From Daphnia carinata (taxonomy: Eukaryota > Arthropoda > Branchiopoda > Diplostraca > Daphniidae), in assembly GCF_022539665.2 (NCBI RefSeq), contig NC_081335.1, forward strand, positions 2,170,001-2,234,000: 64,000 nt of DNA, given 5' to 3'. How positions within the stretch are numbered: position 1 is the stretch's first letter; every line of letters starts with the position of its first letter. This document shows positions 1 through 12,125 of the stretch, piece after piece. Below the pieces are notes generated by a model. It had not been told where the DNA came from and made no database searches. It saw nothing but the letters and a program-made list of their open reading frames with translations. The position numbers and the translations under genes are program-made.

Positions 1-3000
1 CGTTATAAAAGCACAGTGAAGAAGAAAAAGAGACCGGAAGTTAAAGGTGCATTGGCGTTTTTTGACCATGTCGATGGTCCATCGTTCAAGTTATTTTCAT
101 TGTTTACCTTTCATTGACTGTAAATTCGCAGATTTTAAAACGTTTTCGCTTAATGGGACACTCAGAGCAGGAAAATCGTTAATCGAACAAAAGTGGAACA
201 GCCTTGGCCGATTTGGAAGCTAACAACAAACTATATTTGGGAGAATCGATTTGAGGAAAGAGAGGGGCTCCCTTTTTTTAAAGCTTTTTTCCAGGAGGGC
301 AATCTGTGCATTTTACTTTTCTTTTCGTTTCTTCCTTTTTCCATTCTCCACTATTTTTGCCTTGTACTTTTTTTTTTTTTCAAAGGGTAACGGTAATGTC
401 CTATTACTGTGTTTTCTTTCCAATCGGATTTTAATGTAAAGAACGGACATCTTTATTTAATGTCACTGATGGCTTCTTCGCATCAACAGATGAATGATTT
501 AGATTACGCCTTTATCTGTCTCTTTCTCTAAAAATTGGACAGTCATTGGAAAAAACATCCAATTCAATCAACTCCTTTTATAGCCGGACCTAATGTTACG
601 TGCTCTTACTTAACGACAATCAACTGCATCATCAGATAAAATCTTTTCAAATTCTCGATTTCTTTTGCATAACAAAATTGCGCGTGATTGAATATTAAAC
701 CATTCATTTAAAACACATTTCTAATACAATAAAATCAATAGAACTTACCTAGCCATGACAGAAAGAGGCGTTGGAGCTTTGTTTGACCGATCGAAACGGC
801 GCGTAGATTTGTTTTTGTTCTTCGTCGAAAAGAAATGGAAATAGGTTTAACTTATTTCCGTTTCTATAATAAATTGTTGCCCGGGCAATGTAAAAATGTA
901 ACTTTGATAGCCTAACTCACAGCACTGTTCTCGTTTATTTTGGAACTGAAGATGGCCTCTGACTAAACGCAACAGTAGTTCACCTCTCCCCTCATATAGT
1001 GTTGGCGAGTGCTCCTGACGGAGTCGGTGGCCAAAACGCATTGCTCGCGACCCCGCCTTCTTCTTCTCCGTCTCCGTTTTCTTTCGTCAATCGCACCGTG
1101 TATGTGCTATACCTGAATGACGTCATATTATCATGTGGATTTTGTCCTCTCATCAGCTTTTTTTTACACTCGATAAGGTGAGCGTCATTCGATTGTCATT
1201 TTGTACATAACCACCGCCTCCGTGCCATTTTGCCTTATCGGCAAATGCGTATGCTGTCCGGCTCTCTTGGGCTATTTGAAAGAGAAAGAAAAAAATTGTG
1301 CTAACCTTTTAGATTATTGTATTGTGCGATTCCCGAATGATTCATCTAATACGTTATTGGAAAAGTTAGTCAGGGCTCAAGTGATATGACCGCTATCAGA
1401 TTGAATTGGGCTTGCGATTACGATTTTCGATATTATTTTTAAATTTAATTAACTGTCGTTCTGTTTACGTAATTCTAATAATGATAGTGTCCGAAATGGT
1501 GAAAGTTCAAGAGCTCACAACTGTTATTGCTCCTTAGGTCATTTAAAAAGAAAGCCGTTTGAAGCGTTAAGTAGCACCTGTAGAAAAGGACTCTTAACAA
1601 GATCTCAGAATAGCAAGTCAAGAATAGCAAAAGGATTTTTTTTTTATATCGCACCCATTCCTCTCTCAAAGTTCGTCTTTCTTTAAGGGAGGTAAGAAAG
1701 GGACTAGCAAGTAAATGTTTTTCCTTCTGGGTTAACAATAAACACGGTACTGGGCAGTTAGCACTCAAGTGTTTAAAATCAATAATGGTTCGCACTTTGT
1801 TAAACCTAGGAAACATCGTGCAGCATTGGTCGCGTTTGTGTGTGTTTGCGTTGAAGAGTAGTATTGAACACTCGACAGTTCACGTTCTTTCAACTCAATT
1901 TCTTCTACGATCAAAGACGGTGGTCTAGTCAACTAGAATGAGATCTATAACATCCCCCCCCCCGCTTTTTTTTTGTCGCGTTACGAAATTCAACCAAAAA
2001 GAAAAACAAAATAGGCGTGTTGTGCCCACGTAAACCGTTTTCCTTACACAATAGGCGAATTGAAAGGACTCTCTATTGCCCTCTCCTAATATTTAGCATT
2101 AGTTATTTTGCGTTTAATTTCAGCATTTATGACGTGCATATTGCAGTATTCAATCTAGATTACACGCGCAGTAATCAAGAAACATTAAATAATAATCGCT
2201 CTCGACTTGGCGTCCTGTTTTGATTTGCAACCGCTTTTCAGATTGCAGAAGGGCTTAAATAAAAATGAGAAAAGATGTCTTTCATATTTAAAGGTGAACG
2301 TTGGTTTGGGATTGAGGAAATAGCGGTATCTGCCTTTATCTTGCGGCGCTGACTTATGTAGCTAGGTTACCTGTTTATTCTGCTCAGTTCGAATTGTATT
2401 GCACAATGCAGCGTGGCTGGTTTGTATATATGTGTGTGGGAGTGTCCCGCCATGTCCGTGAAATTAATTTGCTGGTCGTTCTCTCCTTGTGTCTGGTATT
2501 CATTGTAGTAGATATCGTGCATTTCAGCTTTCAATTGGTTAGACCCGGTCTCCCTCTATTCGCTCTCGAAAAAAGTTACACGTCTATTGTTTTGATGTTT
2601 GTTTACTCTTTCGAAAGGGCCCTGTTGAATTTGATCGTGTACGCATTAGAACTGACACCCTTTAACTGAACACAGGCAAAATTGATCGGCGGCAGAAATT
2701 GGTAATTGTCTTTAGCGATGTATCCGGTAGCCTAGTTATTTCAATCAGATATATTATTCTTTGCACTTTTTTCTTCTAACAGCTATGCGTGTTGGAAAAA
2801 AAAGGCATTTGATATTCTCTGGAAGTCGAACTGTAATTAATGCGCTGTAAAGTGAGATCAAAACTTTGAAACGGTCTGCAATTAGGAAATTTTTCGCTTT
2901 GCTAAAAATAAATTCGGTATGCTAGATCTCGCACATCTGCATCAATCGCTTCTACAATATCCGCTGTGCTTTGCTTTAAAATTAGTTGTTCGTTCTGCTT

Positions 3001-5504
3001 CAAAAAAGCTGTTAATGGGTACATCGAACGGAAAATAAGAACTCGAACTCACTACTTTGCCAGTTTAAAAGTCTAGAGGAAGTCCCCTTTAAACTTCGAT
3101 TGATGTTTTTTAAAGGTTCACACTTGTAGAAACGTGTCGTGCCTAAGCAACTGAAACGGTCGCGTAGGCAGAACGCTTTTGCTAAAGGTTCCCCATATAG
3201 CGTGTAGATTAGTTATTGGTTATTGCGCGATGTAAATTCAATAAAAATGCTCATACATACTCGATGTTGCCATAAAATTTGCCAATCAATTTGAACCATT
3301 GTTGGTAGTGTGTATCAGTTACATTAGGCCAGCGCAATACTCCTTTGACCCCAGATTTGTCTTTGCTCTTTTTTTTTTTTTTTCCTCTTTTGGGAGTTGG
3401 GCGAGTAATTAAATATCGATCTATGGGAATATGCTGACTCAGTATGTATATAAGCAAGATGTGCGTATGTGTGTACTGTGTATGCGTGCCGTATTGCGTG
3501 ACACCACACACTATACACAACAAGCGCTGAACAATCGATCTGTAGAAAAGGAATGGCTCCCTCGTCGTATTAAGTCCGAATATTAAATGTTTATAGTGGA
3601 AACATCTCGATTTGTCTAGTGAACACAGTTGGTTTTGTGGGGTTTGCATTTCTAAATAATTTCCTTGAAAAATAGGTAGCCCGATAAATGTTAAAACGCA
3701 ATCCACCCCAGTTTATGTTCACCTGCTTTCCATTAAATATTTTGTTGACGAAATTGTGCGTCGTCACTGAAAATGTTGTTGCTATGAACTCAACATTAGC
3801 AATTGTAGCACAATTTTTCGAACGAATGGACGTAATCCTCGATTTCGGAAATGATCGAAATCCGTTTTTTTTATTCGTTTTCCTTATCAGATGTTACATG
3901 TGTTTTTTACGAATTTGCTATCCCGTCTGCTAAGGTCTATATACGAGTAGGCGTTAAAGTTCACGATGTTGGATCACGGAGAAACATTCATCATCTTTTC
4001 TGTTGGTTTTACCTGTGGATACCTTATGAGCAGAATAGGAAAACGATAGCTCCTACGTCGTTGACAGAATATAGAGTGAGCGTCGAACAGTCTCCAAACA
4101 CCTGCTAGCTTTCTCAGTCGACCATCACGCGCGAGCACATGCAGAGTACACACTCCCCCCCTCTGTCAACAGGATTACCTTTACATACAAAAATGGAGGG
4201 TCACGCACGAATTCTCTGAAGACAGAAATTTTTTTATGCCTGGCCTAACTGGAATAATCAACTCTTTCCTCTCCCCTGTAACTTACAATTGCCGAAATAT
4301 TTTTGGCGATCTGACATACAAGAGGAAGAAAAAAAAAGAAAGAGAAAATTCAGTGGAAGGAAAAAGATTGACACAGACTAAACAGAACCCGTATGATAAC
4401 CCGACTGATTTTAAGTATAACAGAAACCGAGAATGTCAACGCCTATGGTAGCCTTTCGTTTCGCATATCGGGGGATTTATTTTCAGTCTTTTATATGTTG
4501 TGTCAACCTGTTGAAGGCAAAAGGGCAATCAAGGTCGAGGCAAAGAACTCGATGAGTTTTACTAGAAGGTTCCCTATGGGTTAGGTGGACAACGTGGACT
4601 CCTTGGCTCCTAGGTTATTCTTAATAGGTTTCGGCATTTCTGAGAAATGCGGTGTTTATTTCCGCCATATATTTTCGAAATAATTTGAAGAAAAATAAGG
4701 ATGTGTTTTGTATTTTTCGTTATTGCTCCGTGACTATCATCGGGATAGGGGCGAGATTGGGAAGGTTTAGAGAAGGAAGTTCGAAAATATTCACTATGTG
4801 TGTAGGCACATCGCAAAGTTTTACCTGGATTTCCGTAATTGATATGTGGAAAAAGTTGTAGTTTAATAAAAAGATGATTATGATGTTAGCACTTCATGTT
4901 TTACTAAGCAAACAGGTGTCTGTTTACGAAAACCTGCAGCAGGAAACTTACACAACTATAGACGACGAAAAGTATTCATTAATGTTTTTATTCCTTCTCT
5001 CATTTGTTGTTGGGCGTACACCGATAATGGTGTGCAGCATAGGTAAAAGCATAATGCATTATCATTCTTGTTGTGTTTTCTAATTACGGAATACTAAGCA
5101 ATCGAAGTCCGATTTTTTTGTTTGTTGCATTGATACTAGATGGCGTGCAGTTGGGGACTAGGTAATTGAAAGCCGTGAAATCCTTTCAAGAGGCATAGTT
5201 CCACTGGTAACATGGCAAGTTGGGGGATGGGTTGTTGTCCGCGATTAAAGCCAATCGGGACCGAGCACTAAAGCCAGCATGTACGACATCTGCATCTCTA
5301 TTTGGTAGTTAATTTTGTGAAATGGAACACGTCAAATTGCACTGACAAGTGTTGTGATTGCTTATGTCTTTGACCTGAATGCAGGTAGAAAATTAGCACG
5401 TACTGCCTTCCTACCTAATGGACCAATCGTGGATTTTCTCATTGGATTGGTTAAATAGATAGTGTTATCATATTGTCATTCTCCAGTTTTCTACTGTTGA
5501 TAGA
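1..5504. other. Non-coding region upstream of the chimaerin gene
   Basis: No exon with coding character was found in 5.5 kb on either strand. Open frames here are short, low-complexity and unlike any family I recognise. The stretch is AT-rich with T and A runs (for example around 3369-3385). It may hold 5' untranslated exons and the promoter of the RhoGAP gene that starts at 5505, but I could not place a transcription start. A TATAAAAG sequence sits at 5-11 at the very edge and a palindromic CRE-type site at 1118-1125. Confidence 0.5.
1118..1125. promoter_or_regulatory. Palindromic TGACGTCA, consensus CRE/ATF site
   Basis: The eight bases TGACGTCA are the full palindromic cAMP-response element bound by CREB/ATF bZIP factors. 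The site is 4.4 kb upstream of the chimaerin start codon, so any role in that gene is a guess. A single 8-mer match in a 64-kb window is not rare enough to be convincing alone. Confidence 0.25.
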
Positions 5505-7321
5505 ATGAGCAATAATGAAGAGGAGAACGACTCTTTGACTTTATCTCCCGTATGGAAATCATATCGTAATTACACTTGTGCTTTCTGACGGTATTTTTCA
5601 GTTTCTTAATTTTTTTTTTCTTAGTCTACCAATTACAGCAAGAAGCCCCAACAGCCATTGCCATACCTTGCTACTCTAATCAAGATGATGCTAACAAACC
5701 ACATTACTTTGATAATGAATATCATGGGTCCATTGCAAATCAAGAAACACAAAAGTTGCTGCAAAAAGATGGTCATTTTCTTGTCAGAGAGAGTGGCAGA
5801 AACAGAGGACACCATACATTAAGCCTTAAATTCAATGGTGAATTGAAGCATTACAGGTAAATCCAAGTCTAGAACTTCAGTATTGCAATTGAAAATATAT
5901 TTTTTTGTAGATTATATTTTGATGGCCAATTTTTTGTTGGTGAAAAGAAATTCGACTTATTGTTAGGTAATAAATTTTCAAAGCTATAATCATTCAGAAA
6001 TAATTCTTCCAAATTTGTTATACAATAGATCTGGTTAATGATGGCCTTATCACAATGCATTTGGAAATCAAAGCTGGGGACTACATTCATCTCATGTGCC
6101 GAGCGGCAAATTACGAACAAAGTCCTTACTTTACTCTGAACGAGAGGAAGCGCCGAACTTTGAGTCTCGGTCGCAATAGACCAGCCCTTGTACAACCGAT
6201 CTCAGACGACATTCATTATGATAAAGCTCACGTCTTTCGAATTCAAAACTTCAAAGGCCTTCATTGGTGTGACTTTTGTGGCAATTTTATGTGGGGTATC
6301 GTTGCTCAAGGAGTTCGATGTGAAGGTATTTAACTAATTATTACTTTAAAACCAATCATTAAAACCAGTTTTTAAACTTCTAAACCGTAAACCCAGTAGC
6401 TAATTGCCCTTTATTCACAGACTGCGGACTCTCAGCACACAGGAAGTGCTCTGAAAAGATTCCTGCCGACTGCTGTCCGGATTTGAAACTTTTGAGAGGA
6501 GTGTTCGGTGTGGATTTGACAACCCTTAACAAAGCACATGGAAGTACGCGGATACCATTCCTAGTTGACATGTGTGTTAAGGAAATTGAAAGACGAGGTC
6601 TCTGTTCTGAGGGAATTTACAGAGTCTCCGGTTTGAGAGATGATGTTGAAGCACTGAGAGTAACTTTCGACAGAGGTAAACAGGTTCAAAACTGCAGTTT
6701 CCCTGGCCATAGATTTTATTTCAAATTTCTTAGATGGTGACAAGACAGATCTCGGACCTTCGTCATGGGAAGATATCAATGTTATAGCTGGTGTTCTGAA
6801 ATTGTATTTCCGTCTTCTACCTATCCCGTTAATCGCTTTTCAGGTGTACCCACTTATGATGACAGCTGCAAGTAATTCTACCGTAGAATTTGATTACTTT
6901 TATTTCTTCATTTTGATTAGTTGTATTTTATGTAATTCTAGAAGAGCCTGACGAAAATCGCCGTTCGCAACGAATAAAAGATGCTGTACAACTACTTCCT
7001 CCTGCTCACTACAACTCCCTGAAGTATCTCATCTTCCATTTGCATAGGTAAAGATGTTCAGAAAACGTTAATCTATCACTTGCTCTAACACCCAAGGCAA
7101 AAGTAACTTTTGAGGCTCAATACCATTTTAGGGTAGCAGAGAACAAGGAAAAGAACAAGATGTCTTCCCTAAATCTGAGCACTGTGTGGTGCCCCACCTT
7201 GTTTCCTGGACCAGATTTGCAAGAAATTAACAGTACCGGATCAATACCTGACTTCCATCTTGAAGCTACTTGTCTGGACGTTATGATCAGACAACCCCTT
7301 TTGATCTTTTCGAGCGTGTAA
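5505..7321 (+). CDS. Chimaerin-like Rac GTPase-activating protein (SH2-C1-RhoGAP)
   Basis: Eight exons: 5505-5565, 5625-5856, 5911-5966, 6029-6325, 6421-6675, 6734-6871, 6942-7047, 7132-7321; 1335 nt, 444 aa, close to the 459 aa of human alpha2-chimaerin. The SH2 domain (about 45-125) keeps the FLVRES phosphotyrosine arginine. The C1 domain (about 200-250) has the full H-x12-C-x2-C-x13-C-x2-C-x4-H-x2-C-x7-C pattern expected for diacylglycerol or phorbol ester binding. The RhoGAP domain (about 265-444) keeps the arginine finger in EGIYRVSG. Joining exons 1 and 2 gives [12 protein letters not shown], a chimaerin N-terminal signature, which supports the start and first splice. Chimaerins are known to inactivate Rac after lipid signals, acting at membranes and in axon guidance. 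An AATAAA lies at 7465-7470. The gene is convergent with CHMP5, 230 bp away. Drosophila RhoGAP5A is the likely fly counterpart. Confidence 0.95.
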
Positions 7322-7464
7322 ATGCCTCGTTACCTGACAATTTCCAATCTTGCCTCAGTTATTTATGTTCTGACCACTAGTCTGACGCATTGGGTTATGT
7401 ATACATCAACTATCCTTCAAATTTCCATGCTACTTCCAATACAAGTTTTACACGTGTAATAAGT

Positions 7465-7470
7465 AATAAA
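7465..7470 (+). terminator. Polyadenylation signal AATAAA of the chimaerin gene
   Basis: A canonical AATAAA lies 144 bp after the chimaerin stop codon and before the end of the convergent CHMP5 coding sequence, so the two 3' ends are close or overlapping. Confidence 0.5.
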
Positions 7471-7551
7471 GTACAACTTCCATCCAGATAGAGTCGCCAA
7501 CGAAATTCACCGGAACCGGCATACGTACTGTTCTAAAGACATCAAAACAGG

Positions 7552-8467
7552 TTAAGAGGCAGGAATTTTCGGTAACCCAAATTCGTCGACTGCTACGCCA
7601 TCCTGAAAAGACCATTTGAAACTAGAAACACTTCTAACAAGGGGAAAAAACTCAGAATGTACCGCATTAATGCTTTCAGCGCCTGGTTCCCTGTCGGGGG
7701 CTGATGGTGCCTTGATCGCATCATCAAGATAGGACGAATCTTCATCTCCAAGCATTTCATCACCAAGAGCTTCCAATTCTGCCTCCAACTCATCTTCATC
7801 AATATCAGGAGTGCCATAACTCCTGCCAAGAGCTTCTTGGACTTCATCAGCTTGTTCTAGCATATCAGCCATGTCATCTTGGATATCCTTTGTAAATGTA
7901 TGTAGACATTTGTGAATTATGCCAACATTAACATACAGAAAAAGGAGTCTCACCTCTACTTGGTCAATATTTATTTTTTTAAACTCTTTTTTCATTTCTT
8001 TTAAACCCATTTGCATAGCTTTAACGGTAGACTGGGTATCTTTTAAAGTTTGTGTAGCATAGTTAGCCTGTTCCATGTTAAATGACTGCTGACGTAGATT
8101 GCCAGCTTGTTGTTCATACCTGAAAGCCAAATTACACATATATTCCAATACCAAGATATTAAACAACTATGTTTATACATACATTTTTTTCTGCTTTAGC
8201 ACTCTTAAAGCTTTTTGTTTGATAGCATTTTTGGCTGGGCCTTCTCGCATTTTGCCCATTTGATCTTTATATTTCTTCAACTCAATGTCTAATTTACTGA
8301 TTTTTTTCTCAATATTGTCTCCTCTTTCATCCACCTGCACAAAAAATTGACAATTTAAAGAAGTTTGTATTGCTTACAAAAGACGAAATCGCATTTACCT
8401 TTAATATCATGTCGGACATGTTAGGAGGAGGCTGTTGTGGTTTTCCGCGCCCAAATATTCGATTCAT
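7552..8467 (-). CDS. CHMP5: Charged multivesicular body protein 5 (ESCRT-III, Vps60)
   Basis: Five exons on the minus strand: 8467-8399, 8334-8183, 8119-7954, 7887-7663, 7602-7552; 663 nt, 220 aa against 219 aa in human. The N-terminus [10 protein letters not shown], the core MREGPAKN and [12 protein letters not shown], then [31 protein letters not shown] and the C-terminal [12 protein letters not shown] all match CHMP5 closely. ESCRT-III subunits are small helical, coiled-coil proteins that polymerise on endosomal membranes; CHMP5/Vps60 binds the Vta1-Vps4 system and acts late in multivesicular body sorting. The basic N-terminal and acidic C-terminal halves typical of the family are both visible. 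The exon 4 to 5 joint loses a few linker residues relative to human, which looks normal. Confidence 0.96.
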
Positions 8468-8469
8468 TT

Positions 8470-8795
8470 TCTTTCCTAGGAGACCTATCAATAAAAAGTA
8501 TATCGCTAATCCACAGGAACTTCAACTTGGTGCCGGTCAGATCAAAAGTACGTTTCGCCAACAGTTCTGTTTGCCACTATTTTAGTTATTGCACAACTAT
8601 CACCAATTTCAATGTACCGTTTACTGATGTCAACACTCCACACTGAACATTAAAGGTCTTTAAATCGATAAATACCACGATACGAAAATCGCCACCACAT
8701 TCAAAGAGAAACAGGTAATGCTGCTAGCTAACTTTAGGCCATCTAGGTTCCAGGAGGATTGAAAACCAAAATTGTCTTTGCGAAACGTTTTATTT
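8470..8795. other. Spacer between CHMP5 and the palindrome
   Basis: About 330 bp holding the presumed CHMP5 5' untranslated region and promoter. No gene or clear TATA box is seen. The sequence becomes AT-rich just before the left palindrome arm starts. Confidence 0.4.
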
Positions 8796-9016
8796 ATGGC
8801 AATCCGTTTTATGGCAATCCGTTTTACACAAAAAAAAATAAAATTTCGCCAAAAAAAAAAAAAAATCACACTTTTTCCTTTTTTTCCGACACGTAGCCAT
8901 CTACCGCTCAGACTCGTTATTACTGGCGTAGGCAATTTCAGTCCATTGGATGCCATTCGCAGTTAGTTCAGTAGCGTGGATGGATAATAACGCGTGGCTG
9001 GAGGAACAATTGAAAA

Positions 9017-10272
9017 ATGGATAAGATAATACAACAAAAGGATAGTAAGTATAAACATTATTATATTGGTTTTCAATTATTAATTATTGTTTATTAGATC
9101 AAATTATGAAGCTGCAGGCCCAATTATTGGAACAACACAAAATATTAGATAACAGCAAAGCTAAGGATGGTAAGGCCGAAATAATTCTATTTATTTGCTT
9201 TTATTCATTTGTGTTTTGTAGCTCAAATTTGAGTCTACAAGCTCAGCTAGGGGAAAAGAACAAATTGGAACGGAACAGTTTCCAAACAGTGAAGGAGGTT
9301 TTTCCAAACTCATTCCTAACTGAACATGAGGATGAATTAGCATTAGGCGAACACAGTCAGGTACCTAAACTTTTCACATAAGAATTCAAAATAAGTATAG
9401 AATTTTAACAAACAATTATTTATTGTTTAGTTATTCAGTCCACCACCTGACAGTGTGTTAAAGTTAAATTCTCTTAGTGCTGCACTAAAAGAATTGTTAG
9501 TAATAAGTCCATGCAGAGACGGAAGTGAACAATTGTGGGACCGTATTTGGGCTGAAAAATGGGTGTGGTAAGGAAACCCAGAAATAGCACGAGTTCAACA
9601 TAAAACATGAATTAGGTACTTTTCGGTTTTTTGTCTATCGAAAAAGTATTTTTAATGCTATTATTTTGCATTCACAGAATTTTAGTGGGGGATCAAGTCA
9701 AGTCTGGAAGTGTTACAGGATGGAAGAGTGAACCTACAGTTGAAAAACACTGAAAGTGCATTACCATTAAGGTATGAGGTAAAGTAATAGAGTATGCAAA
9801 TTGTCTAATGAGAAGTACCATCTTGTGTGAATGAATCCTGTGTAACAGCAATCCTTTATAGTTCTGTCACAGCTAGAAGCCTCAAATAATTCTGCTTCTC
9901 TTGCTAAAGAACAACTTGTCCTTTACGTTCAGAGTGTTGGTGAAGCTGGGTACTTAAATGGCCCTAAAGATGTTTCATTTCGTTGGCATTGCAGCGATGA
10001 ACATCATACATGGACTTTTTAGGTATGAAAGGAATTTTCTTGAAAATTTTTTGAATTTATGACAAAGCATTTCTCCTGCTTTTTGCCAACCATGTCTAAT
10101 CTAAAAAAAAAAATTTATCCAATAGGAAAGGATTTTCAGCATACTGGGAACACAACTATCAACAATGCAACATTCTAGGGGTGCTATTTTATCATTTAAG
10201 AGCCTTATACAATGATTTTCATCTGCAATTTGTATGGCCTTTCCCAAGCTTCTGCCAGAAATTGAATCTATA
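9017..10272 (+). pseudogene. Broken gene copy in the left arm, coiled-coil protein of unknown function
   Basis: Exon-like blocks with plausible splice sites: 9017-9044, 9098-9169, 9222-9360, 9431-about 9562, about 9694-9783, about 9848-10021, with a further open block to 10272. The conceptual product starts MDKIIQQKD, continues with a short glutamine-rich coiled coil (QAQLLEQHK, then LQAQLGEKNK) and ends near VGEAGYLNGPKDVSFRWH. In the third block CAAATTTGAG reads CAA ATT TGA, an in-frame stop; the right-arm copy has one extra T there and reads through. So this copy carries a one-base deletion. I do not recognise the family. Block borders after 9562 are tentative because more than one donor and acceptor is possible. 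Confidence 0.55.
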
Positions 10273-10479
10273 AGTCATGTAAGTCACATGAGCAACAATT
10301 GAGATGCTTAATGGTGTTTTTCTTTTCTCAGCATAGGTTAATAGTAACATTGGATCTGAAAAGATTCTTGGTTGGGGCAAGACACTGAATAAATTGTAAT
10401 GATTGAATGGATGACATGACATTTCTATACTTAATTTGGATTTCCGAGACGGTATTTTATATTTAAAAAATTGAAGTGC

Positions 10480-10830
10480 ATATCTGGGCTCCCTTCCTTT
10501 CCGTAGCCCCGTTTCCCCTTGACTCGTAATAAGCCCGTAGGGGGTCATGCCCCTACTGTACGGTATATATAAAAACAACATATACCGAGGTTTGGAGGGC
10601 TCTGGCCGGAAAGGGGACGTGGGGTGCCGCTTAGTCCGATGATGTGTTCACGGAGGGTGACGTGGCTGCCCACAAATCCGAACTAAAGGTTAATCGCTCC
10701 TGTAAAAATGTTCCAAATCTTCAGCTCTTCTTCCGGCTTCTCTTAGCCAATCACCGGGTAATCTCCCCGGTGGGTCAACAAGGCAGTGTCTCCCCCTGCC
10801 TGGGTTGACGGCAACTTTTGGAAGGGCTAT
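10480..10830 (-). repeat. About 350-bp element, copy 1 of 3 (inverted)
   Basis: A GC-richer block than its surroundings, present nearly identically at 11770-12125 (+) and with more changes at 13807-14155 (+). On its forward strand one frame reads PPGRLPGDWLREAGRRAED and ends a few codons later at a stop, which resembles the C-terminus of a retroelement protein; that identity is an inference. The forward strand then holds a run ending in TACCGTACAGTAGGGGCATG and a poly-pyrimidine tail. Confidence 0.6.
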
Positions 10831-11146
10831 TGTGCCTTTTTAAAGTTGCAAAAATAATTGTAATGTGCAGAGAATTGTCAATAAATTTTTTTTTATAAAA
10901 TGTTTTTTGCAAAATTTTTTTCTTTCATTGTCTGTGTTCGCTTTGTTCACACATTACATTTATCAACTTTTTTTTTTATTTAGCTTGCTCCATTCATTTT
11001 TATGGTTTTTGCCACCGTTGTATCGCTTATCTGTTAGTATTCAATTAGTATTTATTACACTTCTTGAATTCTTGAACTTAGACAAGGAACAACGTGTAAT
11101 ACCTGGATATTTTCTGAAGTAATTTTATACTTGTATATTGTTTTAC

Positions 11147-11215
11147 TGGTATGGGAATCGATCCCCAGATATTCAGCGTGCAACGCCGATGCTCTAACAT
11201 TGAGCCACGAGATAT
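11147..11215 (-). tRNA. tRNA-like sequence with an Ala(TGC)-type anticodon loop, probably a pseudogene or SINE head
   Basis: Read on the minus strand, a D arm (GCTC AATGTTA GAGC) is followed by a five-pair anticodon stem TCGGC/GCTGA around loop GTTGCAC, which would place anticodon TGC, and then a T-arm-like GGGGATCGATTCCC. The A-box-like GTGGCTCAATG and the B-box-like GGATCGATTCC are present. The acceptor stem does not pair and the two outer T-stem pairs fail, so this is more likely a degenerate tRNA or a tRNA-derived repeat than a working gene. Confidence 0.5.
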
Positions 11216-11319
11216 ATCTAACATATTATATCTATTATGGCATATCATATGTTATAGTCTCGGATGTTTATGTAGTCTTTCACAAGTATATATTTATCTT
11301 TTTATAGCTTTCATAAGGT

Positions 11320-11388
11320 TCATAGCTCTGTGGTAGAGCATTCAGCTGCGGTAACTGTTACCCTGGGTTCAAACCTTAGTAGATGTAT
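11320..11388 (+). tRNA. tRNA-like sequence (degenerate)
   Basis: A D arm GCTC TGTGGTA GAGC, an A box TAGCTCTGTGG and a B box GGTTCAAACC are in the right order and spacing. The anticodon stem is weak and the acceptor stem does not pair. I cannot assign an isotype with confidence. It may be a tRNA-derived SINE head or a decayed tRNA. Confidence 0.45.
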
Positions 11389-11468
11389 AAAGATCTACGT
11401 TTCAATTTTATTCAAAGTGTAAATGCAAGTCCGCAAGCGACTAGAAAAAAGCTAACCTAACATCATAT

Positions 11469-11535
11469 GATTCATGGCTCATTGGTAAAGCATCGGCGCG
11501 GTATGCCAAACATCCAGGGTTCGATCCCTGGATAA
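11469..11535 (+). tRNA. tRNA-like sequence with a perfect T arm
   Basis: The block has an A-box-like TGGCTCATTGG and a T arm CCAGGGTTCGATCCCTGG that folds perfectly and contains the exact B box GGTTCGATCC. The D stem pairs at three of four positions and the anticodon arm is irregular. It is the best Pol III promoter match of the three but still not a convincing functional tRNA. Confidence 0.5.
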
Positions 11536-11769
11536 TAATTGAATGCTTACAGATAAACGATGAACCAATGGAAACAGTGCTTACCATCAAACGTGGCATA
11601 AACAATAAAGGTGAATTGAGCAAGCTAAATAAAAAAAAAGTTGATAAATGTAATGTGTGAACACACAATGAAAGAAAAAAATTTTGCAAAAAACATTTTA
11701 TAAAAAAAAATTTATTGACAATTCTCTGCACATTACAATTATTTTTGCAACTTTAAAAAGGCACAATAG

Positions 11770-12125
11770 CCCTTCCAAAAGTTGCCGTCAACCCAGGCAG
11801 GGGGAGACACTGCCTTGTTGACCCACCGGGGAGATTACCCGGTGATTGGCTAAGAGAAGCCGGAAGAAGAGCTGAAGATTTGGAACATTTTTACAGGAGC
11901 GATTAACCTTTAGTTCGGATTTGTGGGCAGCCACGTCACCCTCCGTGAACACATCATCGGACTAAGCGGCACCCCACGTCCCCTTTCCGGCCAGAGCCCT
12001 CCAAACCTCGGTATATGTTGTTTTTATATATACCGTACAGTAGGGGCATGACCCCCTACGGGCTTATTACGAGTCAAGGGGAAACGGGGCTACGGAAAGG
12101 AAGGGAGCCCAGATATGCACTTCAA
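11770..12125 (+). repeat. About 350-bp element, copy 2 of 3
   Basis: Same block as 10480-10830 in opposite orientation, near-identical to it. It keeps the frame ending in GDWLREAGRRAED and a stop. As it sits inside the palindrome arm it was duplicated with the arm. Confidence 0.6.

Larger units (their letters stand above)
8796..11035. repeat. Left arm of a long inverted repeat (about 2.2 kb)
   Basis: The reverse complement of this arm is found at about 11575-13794. Landmarks that pair are the 4-base-exact ATGGCAATCCG end, the coiled-coil exons near 9017-9360, the exon near 9431-9570, the segment 10219-10581 (its translation differs from the partner by one residue in 120) and the inner end near 10860-10990, which is nearly identical. 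The outer end begins with a 15-bp direct duplication, ATGGCAATCCGTTTT at 8796-8810 and 8811-8825. Boundaries were read by eye; the inner edge fades between 11000 and 11035. Confidence 0.9.
11036..11574. repeat. Loop (spacer) of the long inverted repeat
   Basis: About 540 bp that does not pair between the arms. It holds three tRNA-like sequences, described separately, and otherwise AT-rich sequence without open frames of interest. Confidence 0.75.

Noticed and set aside
10219-10581. Identical 120-codon frames at 10219-10581 (-) and 12015-12377 (+) as a duplicated protein gene
   Set aside because: The frames cross non-coding parts of the palindrome gene and of the 350-bp element, and their identity only reflects the identity of the arms. 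No domain is visible.
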